Positions 43,544 through 52,747 of a stretch of 64,000 nt of DNA are shown piece after piece. The stretch is taken from NCBI RefSeq assembly GCF_036946495.1, contig NZ_JAQIIX010000001.1, positions 248,001-312,000 on the forward strand, given 5' to 3'. The DNA comes from Mycolicibacterium neoaurum. GTDB lineage: Bacteria; Actinomycetota; Actinomycetes; Mycobacteriales; Mycobacteriaceae. The notes under the pieces were generated by a model. The model saw nothing but the letters and a program-made list of their open reading frames with translations, did not search any database and was not told the DNA's origin. A program made the translations under genes and the position numbers. Numbering within the stretch: the first letter of the stretch is position 1; each line of letters begins with the position of its first letter.

Positions 43544-44481
43544 GTTCTGCCGTCATGCCCGCCCTACGCGACCCGTACCCGAGCCGGTTGGACCATGCGA
43601 TCTCGCCGATCGAGCGCCGGGAACCCACCGTGTGGTGTGACCGGAGGTCGAAGTCAGGACCACTGAGTCCGGACCATCTCGATCGCTTCGATGAGCAGGG
43701 TTACCTGACCCGCCCCGGAACCATCGGCCTCGCGACGGTGGTTGCGCTCGGTACCGAGATCGACCGGCTGGCCGCCGAGCTCGCCCCCGACGACCGGCGG
43801 GTGATCCGAGAACCGGGTGGCGCCATCCGGTCCATCTTCGCGCCCCATCTGCTGAGCCCGCTGATCGCCGATGTGATGCGCTCGGACACCGTCCTACCGG
43901 TGGCCCGGCAGTTGCTCGGCGGTGAGGTCTACATCCATCAGGCCCGGATCAACTTGATGCCAGGGTTCACCGGGTCCGGCTTCTACTGGCATTCCGATTT
44001 CGAGACCTGGCATGCCGAAGACGGGATGCCAAGCATGCGCGCGGTGTCCTGCTCGATCGCACTGACACCCAACTACCCCTTCAACGGCTCGCTGATGGTG
44101 ATCCCGGGGTCGCATCACACCTTCTATCCATGCGTGGGCCGCACTCCCGACAACCATCACGAGAAGTCCTTGGTGGCACAGCAATTCGGTGTTCCCGACC
44201 AGGACATCCTGACCAAGGCCGTCGACGCGCACGGCATCGACCAATTCACCGGCGCGGCCGGCAGCGCGCTGTGGTTCGACTGCAATCTGCTGCACGGTTC
44301 GGGTTCCAATATCACCCCGCTGCCGAGGTCGAATGTGTTCCTGGTGTTCAACTCGGTCGAGAACCGGCTCGGGGCGCCGTATGCCGCCGCGCAGAGCAGG
44401 CCCGAACACCTGGCCGCTCGCGCCGCGACCGCTCCCATCCGCGGTGGACGCGCCGACGTCGCGACCGGGCCCGTCGCCTAG
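43540..44481 (+). CDS. ectD: Ectoine hydroxylase
   Basis: Fe(II)/2-oxoglutarate dioxygenase that turns ectoine into 5-hydroxyectoine. The 313 residues hold the HxD (His151, Asp153 in YWHSDFETWH) and distal His252 (LLHGSGSN) iron ligands and the EctD signature running through that first region. GTG start at 43540 overlaps the ectC stop (GTGA). It completes the ectABCD operon and ends ten bases before dop. Confidence 0.95.
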   Translation: MSSAVMPALRDPYPSRLDHAISPIERREPTVWCDRRSKSGPLSPDHLDRFDEQGYLTRPGTIGLATVVALGTEIDRLAAELAPDDRRVIREPGGAIRSIFAPHLLSPLIADVMRSDTVLPVARQLLGGEVYIHQARINLMPGFTGSGFYWHSDFETWHAEDGMPSMRAVSCSIALTPNYPFNGSLMVIPGSHHTFYPCVGRTPDNHHEKSLVAQQFGVPDQDILTKAVDAHGIDQFTGAAGSALWFDCNLLHGSGSNITPLPRSNVFLVFNSVENRLGAPYAAAQSRPEHLAARAATAPIRGGRADVATGPVA

Positions 44482-44490
44482 GCTTTGCCC

Positions 44491-45999
44491 ATGCAACGGA
44501 TTATCGGGACCGAGGTCGAATACGGCATCTCCTCGCCGTCGGATCCCACGGCGAATCCGATCCTGACCTCGACCCAAGCGGTGTTGGCGTACGCAGCGGC
44601 GGCCGGGTTGCAGCGGGCCAAGCGCACGCGGTGGGACTACGAGGTCGAATCGCCGCTGCGCGATGCCCGCGGCTTCGACCTGTCCCGCGGAACCGGTCCC
44701 GCGCCCATCGTCGATGCCGACGAGGTCGGGGCGGCCAACATGATCCTCACCAACGGCGCCCGGCTCTATGTCGATCACGCCCACCCGGAGTACTCCGCAC
44801 CCGAGGTGACCGATCCGCTGGACGCCGTCATCTGGGACAAGGCCGGCGAACGGGTGATGGAGGCGGCGGCGCGTCACGTGGCCAGCGTGCCCGGGGCGGT
44901 GAAACTGCAGCTCTACAAGAACAACGTGGACGGCAAGGGCGCGTCCTATGGCACGCACGAGAACTATCTGATGTCCCGGCAGACGCCGTTCTCCTCGGTC
45001 ATCGCGGGATTCACCCCGTTCCTGGTGTCGCGCCAAGTGGTCACCGGTTCCGGCCGGGTCGGGATCGGCCCCTCCGGTGACGAGCCGGGCTTCCAGCTGT
45101 CCCAGCGCGCCGATTACATCGAGGTTGAGGTCGGCCTGGAGACCACCCTCAAGCGCGGCATCATCAACACCCGCGACGAGCCACACGCCGACGCAGACAA
45201 GTACCGGCGGCTGCACGTCATCATCGGTGATGCCAACCTCGCCGAAACCTCGACCTATCTCAAGGTGGGGACCAGCTCCCTGGTGCTCGACCTCATCGAG
45301 GAGGGGCCCGCGCACGGTATCGACCTGTCCGACCTCACATTGGCCCGGCCGGTGCACGCGGTGCACGTCATCAGTCGTGATCCCGCACTGCGGGCGACCG
45401 TCGCACTTGCCGATGGGCGGGAGCTGACAGCGCTTGCGTTGCAACGCATCTACCTGGATCGGGTGGCAAAACTGGTCGACGCCCGCGAGCCCGACCCGCG
45501 GGCCAGCCACGTCATCGACACCTGGGCGCATGTGCTGGACCTGCTGGAGCGCGATCCGATGGAATGCGCCGAGATCCTGGACTGGCCTGCCAAGCTCAGA
45601 CTGCTCGAGGGGTTCCGCAACCGCGAGAACCTGACGTGGTCCGCCCCACGACTGCAGCTGGTGGATCTGCAGTATTCGGACGTCCGGCTGGACAAGGGCC
45701 TGTACAACAGGCTGGTCGCCCGCGGCTCGATGCAGCGCCTGGTCAGCGAGCAACAGGTGCTCGATGCGGTGGACAATCCGCCGACCGATACCAGGGCGTA
45801 CTTCCGGGGTGAATGTCTGCGCCGGTTCGGTGCCGATATCGCCGCGGCCAGTTGGGACTCGGTGATCTTCGACCTCGGTGGGGATTCGCTGGTGCGCATC
45901 CCGACCCTGGAACCGTTGCGGGGCAGCAAGGCGCATGTGGGTGCGCTGCTTGATTCCGTGGACAGTGCCGCCGAACTGGTCGAGCAGCTCACGACGTGA
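44491..45999 (+). CDS. dop: Deamidase/depupylase of Pup
   Basis: Deamidates the C-terminal Gln of Pup so it can be ligated, and removes Pup from targets. The 502 residues are a carboxylate-amine ligase fold paralogous to PafA: IIGTEVEYGIS at the N-terminus, catalytic Asp95 in YVDHAHPEYS, a Dop-specific loop at about 45-80, NTRDEPHAD. ATG at 44491; the length matches the functionally defined Dop (Rv2112c). Here it lies immediately after ectD instead of near mpa. Confidence 0.96.
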   Translation: MQRIIGTEVEYGISSPSDPTANPILTSTQAVLAYAAAAGLQRAKRTRWDYEVESPLRDARGFDLSRGTGPAPIVDADEVGAANMILTNGARLYVDHAHPEYSAPEVTDPLDAVIWDKAGERVMEAAARHVASVPGAVKLQLYKNNVDGKGASYGTHENYLMSRQTPFSSVIAGFTPFLVSRQVVTGSGRVGIGPSGDEPGFQLSQRADYIEVEVGLETTLKRGIINTRDEPHADADKYRRLHVIIGDANLAETSTYLKVGTSSLVLDLIEEGPAHGIDLSDLTLARPVHAVHVISRDPALRATVALADGRELTALALQRIYLDRVAKLVDAREPDPRASHVIDTWAHVLDLLERDPMECAEILDWPAKLRLLEGFRNRENLTWSAPRLQLVDLQYSDVRLDKGLYNRLVARGSMQRLVSEQQVLDAVDNPPTDTRAYFRGECLRRFGADIAAASWDSVIFDLGGDSLVRIPTLEPLRGSKAHVGALLDSVDSAAELVEQLTT

Positions 46000-46005
46000 C
46001 GGCCG

Positions 46006-46050
46006 GTAATACCGACTGACCCGAGTAATACCGGTGCCGACCGGTAATGT
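46006..46050 (+). promoter_or_regulatory. Direct repeats upstream of pup
   Basis: GTAATACCG occurs at 46006-46014 and 46025-46033 (19-bp period), and a related GGTAATGTG follows at 46042-46050. They lie in the 84-bp dop-pup gap. An operator or simply a local duplication are both possible. Confidence 0.35.
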
Positions 46051-46083
46051 GAAAGAACCGGACAGAGCAATCAGGAGGCAGCG

Positions 46084-46278
46084 ATGGCTCAGGAGCAGAC
46101 CAAGCGTGGCGGTGGCGGCGGTGAGGACGATGACGTCACCGGCGCATCCGCGGCCGGGCAGGAGCGTCGCGAGAAGCTGGCCGAGGACACCGACGATCTG
46201 CTCGACGAGATCGACGACGTCCTCGAGGAGAACGCCGAAGATTTCGTGCGTGCCTATGTCCAAAAGGGCGGCCAGTGA
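46084..46278 (+). CDS. pup: Prokaryotic ubiquitin-like protein Pup
   Basis: A 64-residue disordered tag. The Gly/Asp-rich N-terminus threads into Mpa, the heptad region (about residues 21-51) forms the helix that pairs with Mpa's coiled coil, and the C-terminus is GGQ, the form that Dop must deamidate to GGE. AGGAGG before the ATG. Its TGA overlaps the prcB GTG. Confidence 0.98.
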   Translation: MAQEQTKRGGGGGEDDDVTGASAAGQERREKLAEDTDDLLDEIDDVLEENAEDFVRAYVQKGGQ

Positions 46279-47123
46279 CGGCGTGGTCGAATAAGCCGGT
46301 CCCCACCAGTCTCGATATCACCAACACGCATCTGAACCTGTCGTCGTTCTCTGACTTTCTGAGCCGGCAGGCCCCGCAGCTGCTGCCGGGTGGACGCGAG
46401 GTGTCCGCCGGACCTGGCACGGAATTGCCGCACGGCACGACGATCGTGGCGCTCAAGTATCCCGGCGGTGTGTTGATCGCCGGTGATCGGCGGGCCACCC
46501 AGGGTCACATGATCGCCAGCCGCGATGTCCAAAAGGTGCACATCGCCGATGATTACGCGGCCACCGGGATCGCCGGTACGGCGGCCATCGCGGTCGAGTT
46601 CGCCCGGCTCTACGCCGTCGAACTGGAGCATTACGAGAAGGTCGAGGGTGTCCCGCTGACCTTCCGCGGCAAGGTGAACCGCCTGGCCACCATGGTGCGC
46701 GGCAACTTGGGTGCCGCGTTGCAGGGTTTCGTGGCGCTGCCACTGCTGGTTGCCTTCGACATAGACGATCCCGACGCCCGCAACGCCGGGCGCATCGTCT
46801 CCTTCGATGCCGCCGGCGGATGGAATATCGAGGAAGAGGGCTTCCAGTCGGTGGGCTCGGGTTCGCTGTTCGCGAAGTCCTCGATCAAGAAGCTGTATCC
46901 GCAGGTCAGCGATGCCGACTCGGCGTTGATGGCTGCCATCGAGGCGCTCTACGACGCCGCCGACGACGATTCGGCCACCGGCGGCCCGGATCTGGTGCGC
47001 GGTATCTACCCGACCGCGGTGCTGATCGGCGCCGAAGGAGCTGAGGAAGTGACCGAGGCCCGGATCGCCGATCTGGCCCGACAGGTCATCGAGAAGAGGA
47101 CACGCGCGGGCGGTAACGGCTGA
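46275..47123 (+). CDS. prcB: 20S proteasome beta subunit
   Basis: Catalytic threonine protease of the core particle. The 282-residue precursor has a 54-residue propeptide; autocleavage before Thr55 (HG|TTIVALKY) exposes the nucleophile, with Asp/Arg in GDRRAT and Lys in the KVHIADD region. GTG start overlapping the pup stop (GTGA) ties its translation to Pup. One base overlap with prcA. Confidence 0.97.
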   Translation: MTAWSNKPVPTSLDITNTHLNLSSFSDFLSRQAPQLLPGGREVSAGPGTELPHGTTIVALKYPGGVLIAGDRRATQGHMIASRDVQKVHIADDYAATGIAGTAAIAVEFARLYAVELEHYEKVEGVPLTFRGKVNRLATMVRGNLGAALQGFVALPLLVAFDIDDPDARNAGRIVSFDAAGGWNIEEEGFQSVGSGSLFAKSSIKKLYPQVSDADSALMAAIEALYDAADDDSATGGPDLVRGIYPTAVLIGAEGAEEVTEARIADLARQVIEKRTRAGGNG

Positions 47124-47956
47124 TGAGTTTTCCCTATTTCATCTCGCCCGAGCAGGCGATGCGTGAGCGCTCCGAGCTTGCGCGCAAAGGTATTTCACGC
47201 GGGCGCAGCGTGGTGGTGCTGGCCTATGACAGCGGCGTGCTCTTCGTCGCGGAGAACCCGTCGCGCTCACTGCAGAAGGTCAGCGAGCTCTACGACCGGG
47301 TCGGGTTCGCCGCGGTCGGCCGGTTCAACGAGTTCGACAAGTTGCGGGTGGCCGGCATCCAGTTCGCCGATACCCGCGGTTATGCCTACGACCGTCGCGA
47401 CGTGACCGGCCGTCAGCTGGCCAACGTCTACGCCCAGGCGCTGGGCACCATCTTCACCGAGCAGGCCAAGCCCTTCGAGGTGGAACTGTGCGTGGCCGAG
47501 GTGGCGCATCACGGCGAGTCGAAAGCTCCGGAGCTGTACCGCATCACCTACGACGGATCGATCGCCGACGAACCGCATTTCGTGGTGATGGGCGGCACCA
47601 CCGAGCCGATCGCCACGGCGCTGGGGGAGTCCTACACCGAGAACGCCACGCTTGCCGAAGCCGTCACGATCGCGGTGAACGCCCTGCGCGCCGGTGGCAA
47701 CGGGTCAGAACCCCGGGTGTTGGAGCCGTCGACCATGGAGGTCGCCATCCTCGATGCCAACCGGCCGCGCCGGGCGTTCCGGCGGATCACCGGTGCGGCG
47801 CTGGAGGCGCTGGTGCCCGGCACCGGCGAGCGAAGCGACGGGAAAACCAGCACCGGCGAGCGAAGCGACGGGAAAACCGGCACCGGCGAGCGAAGCGACG
47901 GGAAAACCGACACCGGCGAGGCCGGTGCCGGCAACCCCGACCAGCCGCTGGGGTAG
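47123..47956 (+). CDS. prcA: 20S proteasome alpha subunit with repeat-extended C-terminus
   Basis: Forms the outer gated rings that Mpa docks on. The 277 residues begin with the gate peptide SFPYFISPEQAMRERSELARKGISRGRS, followed by the family core. The M. tuberculosis subunit is about 248 residues; the excess here is a charged C-terminal tail made of a ten-residue unit GTGERSDGKT repeated three times plus a partial copy (about residues 232-266). In 20S structures the alpha C-terminus faces outward, so the tail would project from the barrel side. TGATG overlap with prcB. Confidence 0.95.
   Translation: MSFPYFISPEQAMRERSELARKGISRGRSVVVLAYDSGVLFVAENPSRSLQKVSELYDRVGFAAVGRFNEFDKLRVAGIQFADTRGYAYDRRDVTGRQLANVYAQALGTIFTEQAKPFEVELCVAEVAHHGESKAPELYRITYDGSIADEPHFVVMGGTTEPIATALGESYTENATLAEAVTIAVNALRAGGNGSEPRVLEPSTMEVAILDANRPRRAFRRITGAALEALVPGTGERSDGKTSTGERSDGKTGTGERSDGKTDTGEAGAGNPDQPLG
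47821..47920 (+). repeat. In-frame 30-bp minisatellite at the 3' end of prcA
   Basis: Units at 47821, 47851 and 47881 are identical except in the last two bases; a fourth unit starts at 47911 and breaks off after ten bases. The unit starts CACCGGCGAGCGAAGCGACG. The inner GGCGAGCGAAGCGAC resembles short dispersed repeats that I recall from actinobacterial genomes, so an origin from such an element is possible. Confidence 0.95.
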
Positions 47957-48059
47957 ACCGCAACGGCTGGTCTCGTCCGCGTTTCGCACGCACACCGAAA
48001 ACGAACCGCGGGCCGGCCTTGCCCACCGATACCCGGACCCACCCCGTAAGCTCGATCGT

Positions 48060-49418
48060 GTGCAGCGACGGATCATGGGAATCGAGACAGAATTCGGCGT
48101 GACCTGCACCTTTCATGGTCACCGCCGGCTCAGCCCTGACGAGGTGGCACGCTATCTGTTCCGGCGGGTGGTGTCCTGGGGCCGCAGTTCCAACGTCTTT
48201 CTCCGCAACGGAGCCCGGCTGTACCTCGATGTCGGGTCGCATCCGGAGTACGCCACCGCCGAGTGTGACAACCTCGCCCAGCTGGTGACCCACGACCGTG
48301 CCGGGGAACGGGTGCTCGAGGACCTGCTTATCGACGCCGAGCAGCGCTTGGCCGACGAGGGTATCGGCGGCGACATCTACCTGTTCAAGAACAACACCGA
48401 CTCGGCCGGAAACTCCTACGGCTGCCACGAGAACTATCTGATCGTGCGCGCCGGCGAGTTCTCCCGCATCTCCGATGTGCTCCTGCCGTTCCTGGTCACC
48501 CGGCAGTTGATCTGCGGGGCAGGCAAGGTGCTGCAGACCCCGAAGTCGGCCACCTTCTGCCTGTCTCAGCGCGCCGAACACATCTGGGAAGGCGTCTCGA
48601 GTGCGACGACCCGTTCCCGCCCCATCATCAACACCCGCGACGAGCCGCACGCCGACGCCGAGAAGTACCGCAGGCTGCATGTGATCGTCGGCGATTCCAA
48701 CATGAGCGAGTCGACGACCATGTTGAAGGTCGGCACCGCGTCGCTGGTGCTGGAGATGATCGAGGCGGGGGTGGCCTTCCGCGACTTCTCGCTGGACAAT
48801 CCGATCCGCGCCATCCGCGAGGTCAGTCACGATCTGACCGGCCGTCGACCGGTGCGCCTCGCCGGTGGCAGGCAGGCCAGCGCCCTGGACATCCAGCGCG
48901 AGTACTACGCCCGGGCGGTGGAGTACTTGCAGACCCGCGAGCCCAATACCCAGATCGAGCAGGTCGTCGATCTGTGGGGCCGCCAGCTCGACGCGGTCGA
49001 GAGCCAGGACTTCGCCAAGGTCGACACCGAGATCGACTGGGTGATCAAGCGCAAACTGTTCCAGCGCTATCAGGATCGCTACAACATGGAGCTCTCCGAT
49101 CCGAAGATCGCCCAACTGGATCTGGCGTACCACGACATCAAACGCGGACGTGGGGTGTTCGACCTGCTGCAGCGCAAGGGGCTGGCGGCACGGATCACCA
49201 CCGATGAGGACATCGACGCCGCGGTCAACACCCCGCCGCAGACCACCCGCGCCAAGCTGCGTGGCGAATTCATCAGCGCCGCACAGGAAGCGGGCCGCGA
49301 CTTCACCGTCGACTGGGTGCACCTCAAACTCAACGACCAGGCGCAGCGCACCGTGTTGTGCAAGGACCCGTTCCGGTCTGTCGACGAACGGGTCAAGCGA
49401 CTCATCGCCAGCATGTGA
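48060..49418 (+). CDS. pafA: Pup--protein ligase
   Basis: Phosphorylates deamidated Pup and joins it to lysines of target proteins. The 452 residues are almost identical to M. tuberculosis PafA (Rv2097c): RRIMGIETEFGVT at the N-terminus, catalytic Asp57 in LYLDVGSHPEY, KNNTDSAGNSYGCHENYL, NTRDEPHADAEKYRRLHV. GTG at 48060 agrees with the orthologue; the upstream open frame is an out-of-frame run over prcA. It is paralogous to Dop. Confidence 0.97.
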   Translation: MQRRIMGIETEFGVTCTFHGHRRLSPDEVARYLFRRVVSWGRSSNVFLRNGARLYLDVGSHPEYATAECDNLAQLVTHDRAGERVLEDLLIDAEQRLADEGIGGDIYLFKNNTDSAGNSYGCHENYLIVRAGEFSRISDVLLPFLVTRQLICGAGKVLQTPKSATFCLSQRAEHIWEGVSSATTRSRPIINTRDEPHADAEKYRRLHVIVGDSNMSESTTMLKVGTASLVLEMIEAGVAFRDFSLDNPIRAIREVSHDLTGRRPVRLAGGRQASALDIQREYYARAVEYLQTREPNTQIEQVVDLWGRQLDAVESQDFAKVDTEIDWVIKRKLFQRYQDRYNMELSDPKIAQLDLAYHDIKRGRGVFDLLQRKGLAARITTDEDIDAAVNTPPQTTRAKLRGEFISAAQEAGRDFTVDWVHLKLNDQAQRTVLCKDPFRSVDERVKRLIASM

Positions 49419-49469
49419 TGGGCACGTCGCGCGCGGTCGCGGCGGTCGGCACCCCCTAAGCTGCTTCAG

Positions 49470-50474
49470 GTGGCGACGTCCAAGGTCGAGAGACTGATGA
49501 ACCTGGTGATCGCGCTGCTGTCCACCAGCTCGTATCTGACGGCGGAGAAGATCCGCAAGAACGTGGCCGGGTACTCTGACAGCCCCTCGGACGAGGCGTT
49601 CTCGCGGATGTTCGAGCGGGACAAGAACGAACTGCGTGATCTGGGCATTCCGCTCGAAACCGGCAAGGTGTCGTCCTTCGATGCCACCGAGGGCTACCGG
49701 ATCAACCGGCAGGCCTACGCGTTGCCGCCGGTCGAGCTGACGGCGGAGGAGTCGGCCGCGGTGGCGGTCGCGACGCAGCTGTGGCAATCCCCGGAGCTGG
49801 TCACGGCAACCCAGAGCGCGCTGCTGAAGCTGCGGGCGGCCGGTGTCGAGGTGGACTCCGAGGATGTCGGGGTGGCGATCAGCTCGACGGCGACGCTGCC
49901 CGGCCTGCGCGGGTCAGAGGAGGCGCTCGGCGTACTGCTCTCGGCGACGAACTCGGGGCGGGTGGTGCAGTTCGAGCATCGACAGAGCCGCAACGACCCT
50001 TACCGGACGCGCACGCTGGAGCCCTGGGGGGTGGTGACCCATCGCGGCCGCTGGTACGTCGTCGGTCACGACCGGGATCGCGCCGATACCCGGACGTTCC
50101 GGCTGTCGCGTATCGGGCCCGGCGCCAAGGCCGTCGGGCCGGCCGGTGCGGTCACTGTCCCCGACGACGTGAACCTGCGCGAGATCGTGGCACGCGCGGT
50201 GGCCGATGTCCCCACCGGTGAGCGGGCCCGGGTGTGGATCGCCGACGGCCGGGCCACGGCGCTGCGCAGGCAGGCGACCGCGGCGCGCCCCATGTCCTGG
50301 CGGGGCAGGCAAGGCGAGGAGATCACGGTCGACATCGGGATGTTCGACCGCCTCGGCCGTGAGATCGCCAGTTACGGCACCGATGCCGTCGCCCTCGATC
50401 CACCCTCGCTGCGCGACGATGTGCTTGCCCGGCTGCGCGCCCACGCCGGTGCGCCGAGCGAGGAGGCGGTGTGA
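49470..50474 (+). CDS. pafB: WYL-domain regulator PafB
   Basis: One half of the PafBC activator that switches on the LexA-independent DNA-damage response in mycobacteria. The 334 residues contain a winged-helix domain (about 1-75, ERLMNLVIALLSTSSYLTAEKIRKNV) and a WYL domain with GVVTHRGRWYVVGHDRDR, followed by a WCX region. GTG start. GTGA overlap with pafC. Confidence 0.93.
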   Translation: MATSKVERLMNLVIALLSTSSYLTAEKIRKNVAGYSDSPSDEAFSRMFERDKNELRDLGIPLETGKVSSFDATEGYRINRQAYALPPVELTAEESAAVAVATQLWQSPELVTATQSALLKLRAAGVEVDSEDVGVAISSTATLPGLRGSEEALGVLLSATNSGRVVQFEHRQSRNDPYRTRTLEPWGVVTHRGRWYVVGHDRDRADTRTFRLSRIGPGAKAVGPAGAVTVPDDVNLREIVARAVADVPTGERARVWIADGRATALRRQATAARPMSWRGRQGEEITVDIGMFDRLGREIASYGTDAVALDPPSLRDDVLARLRAHAGAPSEEAV

Positions 50475-51421
50475 CAACCCAGGTCTCCACCCGGCTGGTC
50501 CGGCTGTTGAACATGGTCCCGTATTTCAAGGCCAATCCACGGGTCACCCGGGATGAGGCGGCGGCCGCGCTGGGCGTCACCCGCAAACAACTCGATGCCG
50601 ATCTCGAGCAGCTCTGGCTGTGTGGGCTTCCCGGCTACGGTCCCGGCGATCTGATCGATTTCGACTTCACCGGGGACACCATCGAGGTGACCTTCGCCGC
50701 CGGTGTCGACCACCCGTTGCGGCTGACCTCCACCGAGGCGACCGGCGTGCTGGTCGCCCTGCGTGCGCTGCTGGACGTGCCGGGCATGGTGGACCCGCAG
50801 GCGGCCCGCAGCGCCATCGCCAAGATCGAATCGGCGGCCGGAGCGGCAGCCGCGGCGGACACGGTCGACCTCGCCGAACCCGAGAGCGCATCGGCAACGG
50901 CGGTCCGGGAGGCCACCCGCACCGGCCGGGCGCTGGAACTGGAGTATCACTCGGCCTCGCACGACACCGTCTCCAGCCGCACGGTGGATCCGATCCGCGT
51001 GGTGCTGATCAGCGATCGCAGTTATCTGGAGGCCTGGTGCCGCAGCGCCGAGGGCGTGCGGCTGTTCCGTTTCGACCGGATCGTCTCGGCGCGAGTTCTC
51101 GACGAGCCGTCCAGGCCACCGGCCCCGGCCGTCGCCGCGGGCCCCGACACCGCGCTGTTCGATGCCGACCCGGCGCTGCCCTCGGCGACGCTGCTGATCG
51201 ACAGGTCGGCAGGGTGGATGTTCGACTATTACCCGCTGCGCGTGCTGGCCGAGCTTGCCGACGGTGCCTGCGAGGCGGCCATGACCTACGCTTCGCTGGA
51301 ATGGATGGCCCGCTTCGTTCTGGGCTTCGGGTCCGCGGTGCGCGTACTGCACCCACCCGAGCTCGCCGACCGGGTCCGCCAGACCGCCGCGGCAGCGGTG
51401 CTCGCGTACGAAGACGAGTAG
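50471..51421 (+). CDS. pafC: WYL-domain regulator PafC
   Basis: Partner of PafB. The 316 residues repeat the plan: winged helix (RLVRLLNMVPYFKANPRVTRDEAAAALGV) and WYL domain (DPIRVVLISDRSYLEAWCRSAEGVRLFRFDRI). PafB and PafC act as one heterodimer-like unit that binds RecA-NDp promoters after DNA damage. GTG at 50471 overlaps the pafB stop. Confidence 0.92.
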   Translation: MTTQVSTRLVRLLNMVPYFKANPRVTRDEAAAALGVTRKQLDADLEQLWLCGLPGYGPGDLIDFDFTGDTIEVTFAAGVDHPLRLTSTEATGVLVALRALLDVPGMVDPQAARSAIAKIESAAGAAAAADTVDLAEPESASATAVREATRTGRALELEYHSASHDTVSSRTVDPIRVVLISDRSYLEAWCRSAEGVRLFRFDRIVSARVLDEPSRPPAPAVAAGPDTALFDADPALPSATLLIDRSAGWMFDYYPLRVLAELADGACEAAMTYASLEWMARFVLGFGSAVRVLHPPELADRVRQTAAAAVLAYEDE

Positions 51422-51451
51422 ACTCGACCACAATCTCTGGAGGTGTTTGAA

Positions 51452-51706
51452 TTGGGCGGTCTTCAACCGTGGCACTGGCTCATCGTGATTGCGGCGTTCA
51501 TCCTGCTCTTCGGTGCCAAGAAGCTCCCGGACGCGGCGCGCTCGCTGGGTAAGTCGATGCGCATCTTCAAGTCCGAGATCAAGGAGATGCAGGCGGACGG
51601 CGACAAGCCGAGCACTCCGCTGCCCGAGAGCAGCGGCCCGGCCACCCCGGTCAGCTCGGAGCGGGTCGACACCGCCGAGCAGTCCACCGACAAACGACCG
51701 GCCTAG
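51452..51706 (+). CDS. tatA: Sec-independent translocase TatA
   Basis: Pore-forming component of the twin-arginine translocase. Short N-terminal transmembrane helix (WHWLIVIAAFILLF), the FGAKKLPDAARSLGKSMRIFKSE hinge and amphipathic helix, then a disordered tail. TTG at 51452 gives the family start (MGGLQPWHW) and lies eight bases after GGAGG; a GTG at 51443 would overlap that SD. 84 residues. Confidence 0.95.
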   Translation: MGGLQPWHWLIVIAAFILLFGAKKLPDAARSLGKSMRIFKSEIKEMQADGDKPSTPLPESSGPATPVSSERVDTAEQSTDKRPA

Positions 51707-51790
51707 ACTGCTGCAGTCCGTCCCACCCGCGGCGCGACGTCGCCATGATGTCGCGGGCGGATCTCGCCTGCACCGACGTTAAGGCTGCCC

Positions 51791-52747
51791 GTGCCGACCC
51801 CCGGAATCTTCTCACGACTCAACCCGCGCAACGGCCGCATGCCGGGGCGCAAGCGTGCAAACCCCGACGGCACCATGTCGTTGGTCGACCATCTGTCCGA
51901 GCTGCGTAACCGGCTGCTGATCGCGGTCCTCGCGGTGCTGCTGACCACCATTTTCGGTTTCATCTGGTACACCCACGGTTTCTTCGGGTTCCACAGCCTC
52001 GGCGAATGGTTGCGGGGGCCGTACTGTTCGCTTCCCGAATCGGCGCGCGCGACGATCGCGCCGGACGGGCAATGCCGGCTCTTGGCCACCGGCCCCTTCG
52101 ATCAGTTCATGCTGCGGTTGAAGGTGGCACTGACCGCAGGCGTCGTGCTGGCCTGTCCGGTCTGGCTCTATCAACTCTGGGCGTTCATCACACCGGGCCT
52201 GTACAAGAAGGAACGCCGTTTCGGGATCGCCTTCGTCACCGTCGGCGGTGTGCTGTTCATCGGCGGGGCCGTGCTTGCCTATGTTGTGCTCTCCACCGCG
52301 TTGAGCTTCCTGCTCACGGTCGGCAGCGATGTCCAGGTGACGGCGCTCTCCGGTGAGCAGTACTTCGGATTCCTGATCAACCTGCTGCTGGTGTTCGGTA
52401 TCAGCTTCGAATTCCCGCTGTTGATCATCATGCTGAACCTGATCGGTGTGCTGACCTATGCGCGGTTGAAGGAATGGCGACGCGGGCTGATCTTCGCGCT
52501 GTTCGTGTTCGCCGCCTTCGCCACCCCCGGCTCGGACCCCTTCTCGATGTTGGCGCTGGCACTGGCCTTGTCCCTGCTGCTCGAATTCGCCATCCAGATC
52601 GCCCGTATCCACGACAAGCGCAAGGCCAAGCGGGAAGCGCTGGCCGATGTGCCCGAGGACCAGGCGGCGCCCATCCCCGCTGCCGAACCGATCGACCGGC
52701 CGGCACCGGTATCCGCGCAGACGCTGATCGATGACGACGCCACCTGA
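51791..52747 (+). CDS. tatC: Sec-independent translocase TatC
   Basis: The receptor that recognises twin-arginine signal peptides. The 318 residues have six hydrophobic helices, the N-terminal MSLVDHLSELRNRLL signature (after a basic extension), FMLRLKVALTAGVVLACPVWLYQLWAFITPGL, and ISFEFPLLIIMLN. The C-terminal 60 residues are a polar tail. GTG start; it overlaps helY by 17 nt. Rv2093c equivalent. Confidence 0.95.
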   Translation: MPTPGIFSRLNPRNGRMPGRKRANPDGTMSLVDHLSELRNRLLIAVLAVLLTTIFGFIWYTHGFFGFHSLGEWLRGPYCSLPESARATIAPDGQCRLLATGPFDQFMLRLKVALTAGVVLACPVWLYQLWAFITPGLYKKERRFGIAFVTVGGVLFIGGAVLAYVVLSTALSFLLTVGSDVQVTALSGEQYFGFLINLLLVFGISFEFPLLIIMLNLIGVLTYARLKEWRRGLIFALFVFAAFATPGSDPFSMLALALALSLLLEFAIQIARIHDKRKAKREALADVPEDQAAPIPAAEPIDRPAPVSAQTLIDDDAT

